Assembly: GCA_026710525.1 (NCBI GenBank)
Contig: JAPOQT010000115.1
Span: 1 to 6,615, forward strand
Length of the DNA stretch: 6,615 bases
Source of the DNA: Pseudomonadota bacterium
GTDB taxonomy: Bacteria > Bdellovibrionota_B > Oligoflexia > Oligoflexales > Bin106
Reading direction: 5' to 3'
Shown: piece by piece, positions 1 to 6,603 of the stretch
How positions within the stretch are numbered: position 1 is the stretch's first letter
Layout of the letters: each line of letters starts with the position of its first letter
The notes under the pieces: generated by a model
Told to the model about the DNA's origin: nothing
Databases searched by the model: none
The model's input: the letters and a program-made list of their open reading frames with translations, nothing else
Program-made: the position numbers and the translations under genes

Positions 1-1256
1 AGAAAGAGCTGAAAACCAATGAAATGCTCACCTTCAGCAAAATTACTTAAATCTAAATGAACGCCTAGATTAACAGGGGCTTTGCCAAGGGGCAGTGGTC
101 TTTCCCATGGTCTTTGCATAATAGGCAGAGGATTGCCGTATTCCAAATAATACTCGAACTTGTTGTTACGTTCGATCATTTTTTTACTTGGTTCTACTAA
201 AATATACATCACAAATATGTCGTTATCTATTTTTAAACGATAGAGTCTTTTCACCGGTGTTTCTTTGTGAAAGAGTTTTCGTCTCTTTTGCAGAGAATAA
301 GGTAACATGTTGCTCTGAGGGTTGAGGAGTTGCATATTAAATGGCATCGCAAAGCCATAATAGAAACCACTACCCTGATTCAGAGTGCGCTTGCCATCAA
401 GGGGGTTATGCATTAGGGTAGGTAACATAACAGAATTATCAAAAAAAGACACCTCGGTATACATGCCCATTTCAAAATTCAGCTTTAAGAAAACATACTG
501 AAACGACACTTTAACAATGGCGCGAATGGGGCCTACCTTATAAGCATCCAAAGTCGACTTGAGATCTGAATGACCGACTTGAAAGGTGAGAAAGTACTTA
601 AAATCAGAACGAAGATAAAAACTGGAGCTTTGAATAATTTTCTTCTTTTCTTTTTGTGGTGTTAATAGCAATACCCTCCTGACCACTAGGTAGTTATTAG
701 GGTCAAAATCATAAACATACTTTGAGGTGATAATCGAAGCCTGGTCAAGATTAAAGTCAACGTATTTCTTGGTGGATAATGCTGGTCTCGACCTACTCTC
801 AGGATAAAGACCAACAAATACCGTGCCGCGATTAGTTTTTTGACCTGATGCCTGAGCATCAATGCGATATAAAATGGCTGGCTTAGCAAAGTTCCACACC
901 TTGGGAACTTCAGACTCCCCCATATCTTGCCCCATAAACACAAGCTCATCGTTATCGTTAAAAAGACCATCTGATTGTGCTAAGGGCTTATTCGAAGTAG
1001 CGGTAGTAAGGATAAAGTCGGTGAAATGATTTTGTTCGTCAATTTGAAAAGGAATCACCTGAGCTACACCGCCCTCATTTTTAATGAGTCGATAGAATGA
1101 GAGAGGACGACCCTCGATTGGATAATGATTATGGGCTTTTAAGATCACGGGAGCTGAGTGAATAGGCTTGTTTTGCTTGGTGGTCATGTTTTGTCCGAAT
1201 GCCGGCGATACCCCAGAAATCATCACGACAAGGAGAGTCACGACACAACATTTCAT
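1..1256 (-). CDS. Secreted protein of unknown function, 3' part beyond the window
   Basis: An open frame with no stop runs from an ATG at 1256 to the window edge, giving 418 codons; the C-terminus is missing. Residues 1-21 look like a Sec signal peptide: one lysine, a hydrophobic core (VVTLLVVMISGV), then SPAFG followed by Gln, fitting signal peptidase I cleavage. There is no lipobox. The mature part begins with a beta-rich stretch holding IPFQIDE (about residues 68-74) and an acidic DNDELVFM motif (about 101-108). From memory, similar PFQIDE/DELVFM motifs occur in uncharacterised exported proteins of deltaproteobacteria-like genomes; no function is known to me. No catalytic motif or further membrane segment is visible. 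The start is uncertain: an in-frame ATG at 1328 would add 24 residues (MIPRLPELLKIKILGRCLLL...) and give a longer, more basic n-region, and neither start has a good Shine-Dalgarno sequence. The protein is probably periplasmic or outer-membrane associated. The frame is certain, the function unknown. Confidence 0.85.
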   Translation of the reverse strand, partial: MKCCVVTLLVVMISGVSPAFGQNMTTKQNKPIHSAPVILKAHNHYPIEGRPLSFYRLIKNEGGVAQVIPFQIDEQNHFTDFILTTATSNKPLAQSDGLFNDNDELVFMGQDMGESEVPKVWNFAKPAILYRIDAQASGQKTNRGTVFVGLYPESRSRPALSTKKYVDFNLDQASIITSKYVYDFDPNNYLVVRRVLLLTPQKEKKKIIQSSSFYLRSDFKYFLTFQVGHSDLKSTLDAYKVGPIRAIVKVSFQYVFLKLNFEMGMYTEVSFFDNSVMLPTLMHNPLDGKRTLNQGSGFYYGFAMPFNMQLLNPQSNMLPYSLQKRRKLFHKETPVKRLYRLKIDNDIFVMYILVEPSKKMIERNNKFEYYLEYGNPLPIMQRPWERPLPLGKAPVNLGVHLDLSNFAEGEHFIGFQLF

Positions 1257-1514
1257 CAACCGGGTGTTTAGCAGCAAACAACGGCCTAATATTTTTATTT
1301 TTAGTAACTCAGGTAATCTAGGGATCATCGATATCCAGTATGTGTTCAAGTGACTTCCTATCTCATGATAACCATATATGCTCGAAACAGAGCTTATTAT
1401 AATCCGACACACCGCCCCTCAGTAGAGACCCGGTTCTGCAGAGAGCGTCATGATGGTTAACGGGATATTTTACCGAAACTAAAACCCACGCTCATATGCC
1501 ATGAGGCTATTACG
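1257..1514. other. Intergenic gap between the rhomboid and secreted-protein genes
   Basis: This 258-bp gap holds the -10 candidate at 1396-1401, a near-palindrome at 1426-1437 (AGACCCGGTTCT) and a weak hairpin at 1491-1505 (stem CTCAT/ATGAG, loop of 5). On the minus strand that hairpin is followed by GGGTTTT, but the stem is only 5 bp and AT-rich, so it is a poor terminator. If the downstream gene starts at the ATG at 1328, the gap shrinks to 186 bp. No convincing RNA gene or small coding region was seen. Confidence 0.5.
1396..1401 (-). promoter_or_regulatory. Possible -10 element upstream of the secreted-protein gene
   Basis: The minus strand reads TATAAT here, a perfect sigma70 -10 hexamer, 139 bases before the ATG at 1256 and 67 before the ATG at 1328. 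No good -35 is found at 16-18 bases: the 17-base position reads TACTGA. There is no TGn extension. The core ATTATAAT is palindromic, so the same hexamer also reads on the plus strand (1398-1403), where no gene follows. A near-palindrome (1426-1437) lies just upstream of the -35 position. Chance occurrence is possible. Confidence 0.3.
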
Positions 1515-2372
1515 TTAAAGGCTAACTGATGCTTGTGGAAATAGGATGGGAAAGAAAGTGATGATTGACGTTACCCAACCAACAGCTGTCGCTAAACAGA
1601 GAAGAAAAGCGAGCCACATCACCGCTTTTTTAAAAGCCTTAACTCGATAAAATTTTGACCATAACCAACCACAACCAGCGCCACCAACAAGACCTCCTAT
1701 ATGAGCCCAATTATCAATACCAGGCACAACAAAACCAAATAGCAATCCCATTATAGCCCAGTTCAACAGCATCACAAACATCGGATCATTTTTTCCTAAT
1801 CCAAGTAAGTAAGAAATTACCATACCACAACCAATCAGACCAAATAAAGCTCCCGATGCGCCAATAGATGGTTGATTCATAGCCGCTGACAATAAAAAGC
1901 CTAGGGCGCCAGATATTAGGTAGGTAAAAACAAAAAACCAAGCTGTTGAAATTCTTTCAATGGCTTGAGCAATAAAAGATAAGGCCATTAAATTAAAACC
2001 AAGATGAATCACACCACCATGGAGAAAAATAGCTGTCAGTGGCGACCACCAGTGGCCACGAAACACCATCGGACTCGAAGCACCTAGAGCCATAATAATG
2101 TCACCGCGAGGGCCGACCAGTAGAGCTTGAAAAAAGTAAGTAGGAGCAAGAATAAGAGTAGCAAGCAGTTCAATGATAAACATAATCACTGTGATCATAA
2201 GAACCCGGCTAGTAAAACTATCTTGCCAATTGTTCTTAAACAACTGACCGATGGTTCTTTTCAATGAGCTGAGCCAAGAAGTTGGGCCACTTTGGACGGC
2301 GAAGCAATAAGGACAAATCTTAGCAATGCCAATGAGTTTGCGGCATTTATGGCAGATAGCGGGCTTACTCAT
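1515..2372 (-). CDS. Rhomboid intramembrane serine protease with N-terminal zinc ribbon
   Basis: Product of 285 residues. Rhomboids sit in the inner membrane and cleave transmembrane helices of substrate proteins with a Ser-His dyad. Residues 7-23 form a CxxC...CxxC zinc ribbon (C7, C10, C20, C23), expected on the cytoplasmic side. A first hydrophobic segment lies at about 57-78. The core begins near HWWSPLTAIFLHGG and HLGFN, giving the conserved H123 and N127. The catalytic serine is S173 in GASGALFGL and the catalytic histidine is H224 in NWAHIGG. A last hydrophobic helix spans about 250-275. All family residues are present, so activity is expected. ATG at 2372 is preferred because AGGAG (2383-2387) lies 10 bases upstream; a GTG at 2390 would add six residues (MRSIIP), has no ribosome binding site and would put AGGAG inside the coding region. 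The gene follows a subtilase gene whose product ends in a transmembrane helix, a possible substrate. The fold is certain; the substrate is inferred. It is longer than, and lacks the form of, the compact rhombosortases. Confidence 0.95.
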   Translation of the reverse strand: MSKPAICHKCRKLIGIAKICPYCFAVQSGPTSWLSSLKRTIGQLFKNNWQDSFTSRVLMITVIMFIIELLATLILAPTYFFQALLVGPRGDIIMALGASSPMVFRGHWWSPLTAIFLHGGVIHLGFNLMALSFIAQAIERISTAWFFVFTYLISGALGFLLSAAMNQPSIGASGALFGLIGCGMVISYLLGLGKNDPMFVMLLNWAIMGLLFGFVVPGIDNWAHIGGLVGGAGCGWLWSKFYRVKAFKKAVMWLAFLLCLATAVGWVTSIITFFPILFPQASVSL

Positions 2373-2382
2373 GGGGATAATA

Positions 2383-2387
2383 CTCCT
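2383..2387 (-). promoter_or_regulatory. Ribosome binding site deciding the rhomboid start
   Basis: The minus strand reads AGGAG in the context GTGAGGAGT, ten bases before the ATG at 2372. The site supports that ATG over the GTG at 2390, which overlaps the region and has no such site of its own. Confidence 0.65.
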
Positions 2388-2445
2388 CACTCATGATCAT
2401 CGTTAAATTTGACAACTGATGCCTCAAACCAGACAAAAGACTACC

Positions 2446-2474
2446 ATGGTACGACTTTCGATCCTCGTCGTCAA
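2446..2474 (-). promoter_or_regulatory. Possible sigma70 promoter for the rhomboid gene
   Basis: On the minus strand TTGACG (2469-2474, 5 of 6 to consensus) is followed after exactly 17 bases by TACCAT (2446-2451, 4 of 6). Transcription would start near 2439, leaving about 67 leader bases before the ATG at 2372. The -10 lies in the perfect 10-bp palindrome TACCATGGTA (2442-2451, read TACCATGGTA on both strands), which could be a binding site or chance. Read-through from the subtilase gene is equally possible, since no terminator is seen between the genes. Confidence 0.35.
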
Positions 2475-2495
2475 GAAGTTTGGAAAATAGACCAG

Positions 2496-4454
2496 TTATC
2501 CAGCTAGCGGCTTCACCTCATTAGCATCGTTTTCCAGCAGGAATCTGACACGTAGGTAAATGTAAATTATCATGATTGGCATGACGATGATAGTAACAAA
2601 GAGGAGAGCGAAGCCAAAATCAACAAGTGATCTCGATGTGAGGATCGCTTGGCTGGATGATGAATGCTCCTTAGGTAGGGTTAATGCCTGAGCCTCGCAA
2701 CCAGAGTTCACCCTGGTGACAAATATTGATTTTTTCGATTGATGACTGATGTTATCTACGGCTTTTTTAGCATTAACAATGCCTTGACCAAGCAGGAGAA
2801 CAGTATTGCCGTCACTTGTTTTTCTTTTGTATTTATCATTGTGTTTGTATAGTTCTGTTCTCTCAGATGATTCTCGTAATGTTGAGATAATATGATCAGC
2901 AGTAGACGATGGCTTTAATCCAAGGAGAAGACCAGCTATTCCTGAGACGATTGGCGCAGCTTGAGATGTGCCAGTAGCCTGGTCTGTTCCACCTCCCGAC
3001 TGGGATGATAGGATATTGTCACCAAAAGCAGCGATACCCACCCATTTACCCACATTGGAGCGAAAATGCTTCTGATAGTTATTTTGAATATTTGAAACAG
3101 CTAGAACAGAGCCGTAACCGGCAGGGTAAGCTCGATAAGGTGATTCTTCATTACCAGCGGCGGCTATTTGCACGATGCCAATGTCGCCAATATTATGGAG
3201 ATATTCGGTGAACATGGCAATGCTTCTCGACGATGTCGGAGAGCCGAAAGAGCTATTAATGATGCGAACAACTGGTTCAACGCCACCATTTTTCCCAGGT
3301 CGGGTTAAGGTGGCAATATATTGCATAGCTCTTAGGATAGCATCATTTGTTATTGAGCCTACTCCACATTTGTTGGTTTTGTGACAGTCGCAGCTATCGG
3401 GAGCTTCTGGTCTTGTGATCCTGACTGGCAGAAATAAGCAAAAAGGACAAGCTCCGAACACCTTATCTTTTTCGTAACCGACAGCAATACCTGCGACATG
3501 AGTGCCATGATCACATTTACACTGGCCATCTTTACAGCCACACTTCTCGCCATGTGCTGAGGAACCAATAGGAAAGGTTTGATCATTACCGAGGACCTGT
3601 TTGGGAAAACTGTCGCATTTTGGCGCGGCAGTATTACAACCATTGACGTTCTTACCACAGTGGGTTTTAAATCCCTTAACATCGGCAAGCTTATTTTTGA
3701 GTGCTGGATGTTCATTATCAACGCCAGAATCCAAAATAGCGACAACAGGTGGGTTATTACGGATTCTTTCTAGTTCTTGATTACTGCTTTTCCGACTAAT
3801 GTGGTCTAATGCTAGGTCAATTTTGGTTTTTTTAATGTAATAGAAGTTCTCACCTGCCTCTTGGTATGAACCGAGGATGTTCCTTAGGTTAGTGACGTTG
3901 GTTAATTCTGCCAGATGATTAGGTTCAGCAAACCAGATTTTACCTGAGTTCAATAAATCTTGTAAGACATGAGTAGCTTGCTCGCGTCCTGAAAATTTGA
4001 CGAGACTAATATGAGCATATTGGGTTGTGTTGCTCTCGGCAGATGTGACTTCAGAAAACCAGCCGAGAAGGTCATGGTGACTAAAAGGATCGTGGCGACT
4101 TAATGGAATCCTTGAGATAAAATCAATATCACTCACGATACCACCTTCGATAAACTGATGATAGTAGTCCTGGTTTGTTAGCCATTTATAGTGATTAAAA
4201 TCAAGGTCCTGAGACCACAAGTGGTGGTTTTGGTCGTGATTTTTAAAAGCAACCAAGTATTCATGGTCAACTACTTGACCTTGGCTAATCTCTTTTTCTG
4301 TTGGATGGACGATGAGGGGTAAGTTCTGGGATGGCTGATCATCATCAAAATCTCCACAGCTAGTGACGATGGCCACCACCAAATAACAAAAGAATAATTG
4401 ACTGATTTGTGGGATTTGACTCATCTGATGGCGATAACGAAATTGAGATATCAT
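2496..4454 (-). CDS. Lipidated subtilisin-family (S8) serine protease with C-terminal transmembrane helix
   Basis: Product of 652 residues. The N-terminus is a lipoprotein signal: basic n-region, hydrophobic core (about 20-30), then lipobox VTSC with C33 as lipidation site. The +2 residue is Gly, not Asp, so sorting to the outer membrane would be allowed under the enterobacterial rule. Residues about 60-185 resemble a subtilase propeptide, ending in GKIWFAEPNH, like the EPN end of I9-type prodomains. The S8 domain (about 235-565) has all catalytic residues: D242 (AILDSGVD), H316 (HGTHVAG), oxyanion N435 (AAAGNE) and S497 (GTSQAAP, with Gln for the common Met). Twelve cysteines lie at 266-363, around the histidine. 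After the domain come a Ser-rich linker, a hydrophobic helix (about 613-634) and a basic, then acidic tail (RVRF...), predicting a cytoplasmic C-terminus. The protein would be anchored at both ends. The ATG at 4454 has a weak AGG eight bases upstream. It lies 53 bp after the PBP gene and is likely co-transcribed with it. Protease identity is certain; its target is unknown. Confidence 0.96.
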   Translation of the reverse strand: MISQFRYRHQMSQIPQISQLFFCYLVVAIVTSCGDFDDDQPSQNLPLIVHPTEKEISQGQVVDHEYLVAFKNHDQNHHLWSQDLDFNHYKWLTNQDYYHQFIEGGIVSDIDFISRIPLSRHDPFSHHDLLGWFSEVTSAESNTTQYAHISLVKFSGREQATHVLQDLLNSGKIWFAEPNHLAELTNVTNLRNILGSYQEAGENFYYIKKTKIDLALDHISRKSSNQELERIRNNPPVVAILDSGVDNEHPALKNKLADVKGFKTHCGKNVNGCNTAAPKCDSFPKQVLGNDQTFPIGSSAHGEKCGCKDGQCKCDHGTHVAGIAVGYEKDKVFGACPFCLFLPVRITRPEAPDSCDCHKTNKCGVGSITNDAILRAMQYIATLTRPGKNGGVEPVVRIINSSFGSPTSSRSIAMFTEYLHNIGDIGIVQIAAAGNEESPYRAYPAGYGSVLAVSNIQNNYQKHFRSNVGKWVGIAAFGDNILSSQSGGGTDQATGTSQAAPIVSGIAGLLLGLKPSSTADHIISTLRESSERTELYKHNDKYKRKTSDGNTVLLLGQGIVNAKKAVDNISHQSKKSIFVTRVNSGCEAQALTLPKEHSSSSQAILTSRSLVDFGFALLFVTIIVMPIMIIYIYLRVRFLLENDANEVKPLAG

Positions 4455-4507
4455 AGTGATAACCTGTACTTTGTCTGGAGACCATAATCATTCACCGCGA
4501 CAGGCGG

Positions 4508-6316
4508 TTAAGTCGATGATTGGTTTTTTTGATATGTTTCTGAACACAAAGACTCTGTTAAGGTGTGGCCAAGATTCTCATAAATTCTTTGTTGCTCAGT
4601 ATCTAGCTCTGGTAATTTTATCCTACCTCTTTCAGATCCTAGCCAAATAACAGTTACCGTATTCTTTGATAGATAAATAGACCAGTAATCATCACTGGAA
4701 TCAGTGATTGAGCTAAAACTCACTGTACAATCGGATGATTGAAAGAGTTTTTTAATAAGATTTATGCCATCATCAGGGTGAGACCCATAACTCTTGTTAT
4801 TTTTAAATGGTAAAGATGTGTCGAATGGTTGGAATTTAATCAGTAAAGGGTTATCTTGGCGAACACTTTTTTTATGAAATGGTGGTGGGGTTGCTTGTTT
4901 AAAAAAGACACTTCTTTTTGGTGGTGGGGTCATGGTGATGAGATAACTATACATTTTTGCCACGGTTAAAGGTGTGACTTTTTCAGCGCCTAACAGAAGA
5001 TCTAATCCTATTTTTTCGGGTGTGTGTCCGAGGTTTTGTAATAAGTTATGGAGGGAACGAGTGCCAAACTCTTTTAGTTTTTCTGCCAAAACAGGAAGGT
5101 TTTTTTCTTTGGTGGCCTGGCTGAGGGTGATACCAGAACCTTGATCAATAATTTTGCTGAGTTCGACTCCTTTGCCGATCAGTAAAAGACTGAGGAAGGG
5201 GATCACCACATCGTTCATCGGTCTGGTAGTATACAGGGCACGATTAAACTGACTCTCTTGGTAATTTTTCCCACCTTTTATCCCAAGAATGTGATGATTA
5301 TGGACGTCATACACAACACCAGCAATTTGAACTTCAGCCCGAAAAGCCCTTTTGTTGCTTGACTTTTTGAGGAGATAAAACCACTGACGTTTCATGACTT
5401 CTTGTAGTGCTTGTTGTTTATGGTGATTAAAGGTTGTTGAGATATGTAATCCGGAATGGCGAGTTTTTTTATCAAAGTAGCGAGCTAACTCGAAATTTAA
5501 AGCGTCCACAAAATAAGGTGCTTTTTTCAGGCGAGATTTAGGTTTTTTGCGTTTTATGGTTGTGACCATAGCATGACGGTACTGTTCATGAGAAATCATT
5601 TTTTTATGGCGCATTTGCTTAAGGACCCAAGCTCCGCGTTTATAGGCTAGTCTGTGGGATCGAGCAAGTTTTGAGGGCGCTTTGAGTAGCCCGGCTAAAT
5701 AGGCAGATTCAGCGAGGGTTAATGCTTCAGGTTTTTTTTGGAAAAAAACTTCAGCAGCAGCTCCGATGCCATAAGCTCCTGAACCGAAATACATTTGATT
5801 GAGATAGATTTCAAGAATTTGATCTTTGGTGAGTTTCTTTTCTAAGATGATGGCCATAATAATTTCTCTGAATTTTCTCGAAATAAGCTTTTTTCGAGTC
5901 AGAAAAAATGATCGCACTGTTTGTTGAGTAATGGTGGAGCCGCCTTGGACAAAGGCTTGGCGCTTTAGGTTAACGAGCATTGCCCTCAGGGTGCCTTTAA
6001 AGCTGAATCCTGAGTGGTGATAAAAGTCGACGTCTTCGGTGACTAGAAACGCTTGGATGGTTTGTTCCTTTAAGTGATCAAGGGGGGTAAAATAGCGACG
6101 AGGCCCGCCAAGATAAGCCATGAGATCACCATGTGTCGTGTGTATGACGGTATTAGTATGAATGTTATCAACGGACAGTCCTGCCACCTGATGATTCAAT
6201 TGTGCTAACTCGGCAGTATAGTACTCATAGGCACCAAGTATAAAACGAAAGCCAAACCATCCTAGTGCTGCTAAACACAGCAACAAGCATAAATATATAC
6301 TCAGTAAACGTGTCAA
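4508..6316 (-). CDS. Class A penicillin-binding protein: intact GT51 glycosyltransferase, degenerate transpeptidase
   Basis: Product of 602 residues from the TTG at 6316. It should polymerise lipid II into peptidoglycan glycan strands on the periplasmic face of the inner membrane. Residues about 4-28 form the membrane anchor after MTR. The GT51 domain (about 60-215) has motif 1 with catalytic E94 (LVTEDVDFYHHSG), motif 2 QGGSTITQQ (124-132) and motif 3 FREIIMAIILEKKLTKDQ with ILEIYLNQMYFG and YGIGAAAEVFF. The transpeptidase-like part follows, with family landmarks GLHISTTFNHHKQQAL, QIAGVVYDV, GGKNY, SQFNRA and EKVTPLTVA. Its catalytic motifs are gone: where RQPGSAFKPF is usual, the sequence is RPMNDVVIPF (Ser to D369, Lys to I372); SxN reads EKN (404-406); no KTG precedes the DDYWSIYLS...VTVIWLG strand. 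It is shorter than usual class A enzymes (roughly 700-850). TTG is chosen because AAAGGA sits 7 bases upstream; an ATG at 6418 would add 34 residues and lacks a ribosome binding site. The frame is otherwise intact, so this is not a pseudogene. No symbol is given because pbp1a/1b/1c orthology is unclear. Confidence 0.93.
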   Translation of the reverse strand: MTRLLSIYLCLLLCLAALGWFGFRFILGAYEYYTAELAQLNHQVAGLSVDNIHTNTVIHTTHGDLMAYLGGPRRYFTPLDHLKEQTIQAFLVTEDVDFYHHSGFSFKGTLRAMLVNLKRQAFVQGGSTITQQTVRSFFLTRKKLISRKFREIIMAIILEKKLTKDQILEIYLNQMYFGSGAYGIGAAAEVFFQKKPEALTLAESAYLAGLLKAPSKLARSHRLAYKRGAWVLKQMRHKKMISHEQYRHAMVTTIKRKKPKSRLKKAPYFVDALNFELARYFDKKTRHSGLHISTTFNHHKQQALQEVMKRQWFYLLKKSSNKRAFRAEVQIAGVVYDVHNHHILGIKGGKNYQESQFNRALYTTRPMNDVVIPFLSLLLIGKGVELSKIIDQGSGITLSQATKEKNLPVLAEKLKEFGTRSLHNLLQNLGHTPEKIGLDLLLGAEKVTPLTVAKMYSYLITMTPPPKRSVFFKQATPPPFHKKSVRQDNPLLIKFQPFDTSLPFKNNKSYGSHPDDGINLIKKLFQSSDCTVSFSSITDSSDDYWSIYLSKNTVTVIWLGSERGRIKLPELDTEQQRIYENLGHTLTESLCSETYQKNQSST

Positions 6317-6323
6317 AACGTTA

Positions 6324-6329
6324 TCCTTT
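6324..6329 (-). promoter_or_regulatory. Ribosome binding site supporting a TTG start for the PBP
   Basis: The minus strand reads AAAGGA, then the 7-base spacer TAACGTT, then TTG (6316-6314). The resulting N-terminus, MTRLLSIYLCLLLCL, is the usual short basic tail plus membrane anchor of a class A PBP. The more distal ATG at 6418 has no purine-rich sequence before it. Confidence 0.65.
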
Positions 6330-6488
6330 GAGGTCAAAGGGAATGGGTAATGAAAAAAGTTCTTTCTTTCATTAGAATAACAGGATTTTTTTGATATGAA
6401 GATGGTGAGAATATGCATAGCTATATGACAGTTGATTCTCTATAGATCAAGTGGGTGACACTAACATTCCTTTTTTTGAAAATATCTG

Positions 6489-6515
6489 TTGACATATCTT
6501 CTGTGTTGTTATAAA
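6489..6515 (+). promoter_or_regulatory. Sigma70-type promoter pointing out of the window
   Basis: A perfect -35 TTGACA (6489-6494) is followed after 15 bases by TATAAA (6510-6515), and a TGT (6507-6509) makes this an extended -10, which can offset the short spacer. Transcription would start near 6522, with about 95 leader bases to the window end. The 6-mer ATATCT occurs twice with a 12-base period (6482-6487 and 6494-6499), flanking and overlapping the -35. This may be a regulator site, or chance. Confidence 0.55.
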
Positions 6516-6603
6516 AATACTACACATTTGTTTGAGCTATGCGGATTTTTTTACCGCTTGTCACTTTTAAGATGTCATATTTTATTTTTTTAATCCTTTT
6601 AAT

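Noticed and set aside
686..970. Minus-strand 94-codon frame in a different phase inside the secreted-protein gene.
   Set aside because: The overlapping frame that runs from 1256 to the window edge is far longer and has a signal peptide, so this is a shadow.
1408..1418. The minus strand reads GGGCGGTGTGT, an 11-base match to a conserved stretch near the 3' end of 16S rRNA.
   Set aside because: The flanking bases do not continue the 16S sequence and no other rRNA segment is present, so it is taken as chance.
1481..1505. Hairpin CTCAT/ATGAG followed on the minus strand by GGGTTTT, as a terminator after the rhomboid gene.
   Set aside because: The stem is only 5 bp and AT-rich, and the T-run is short and separated from it.
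2365..2394. Nine-codon reading frame MSEEYYPHE on the minus strand overlapping the rhomboid start, as a leader peptide.
   Set aside because: It has no ribosome binding site of its own, and its GAGGAG is better read as the site for the rhomboid ATG.
2496..2633. GlyGly-CTERM sorting signal at the subtilase C-terminus, with the rhomboid as a rhombosortase.
   Set aside because: No Gly-Gly motif precedes the helix, the tail after it continues for 15 or more residues, and the rhomboid has an extra zinc ribbon and greater length. Only the general logic is similar.
3359..3745. Minus-strand 128-codon frame inside the subtilase gene, rich in Met and Val.
   Set aside because: It overlaps the catalytic region of a complete S8 protease in another phase and shows no domain of its own.
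4494..4508. Hairpin ACCGC/GCGGT right at the stop of the PBP gene, as a terminator.
   Set aside because: The stem has 5 bp and no T-run follows on the minus strand, so it is more likely transparent to transcription into the subtilase gene.
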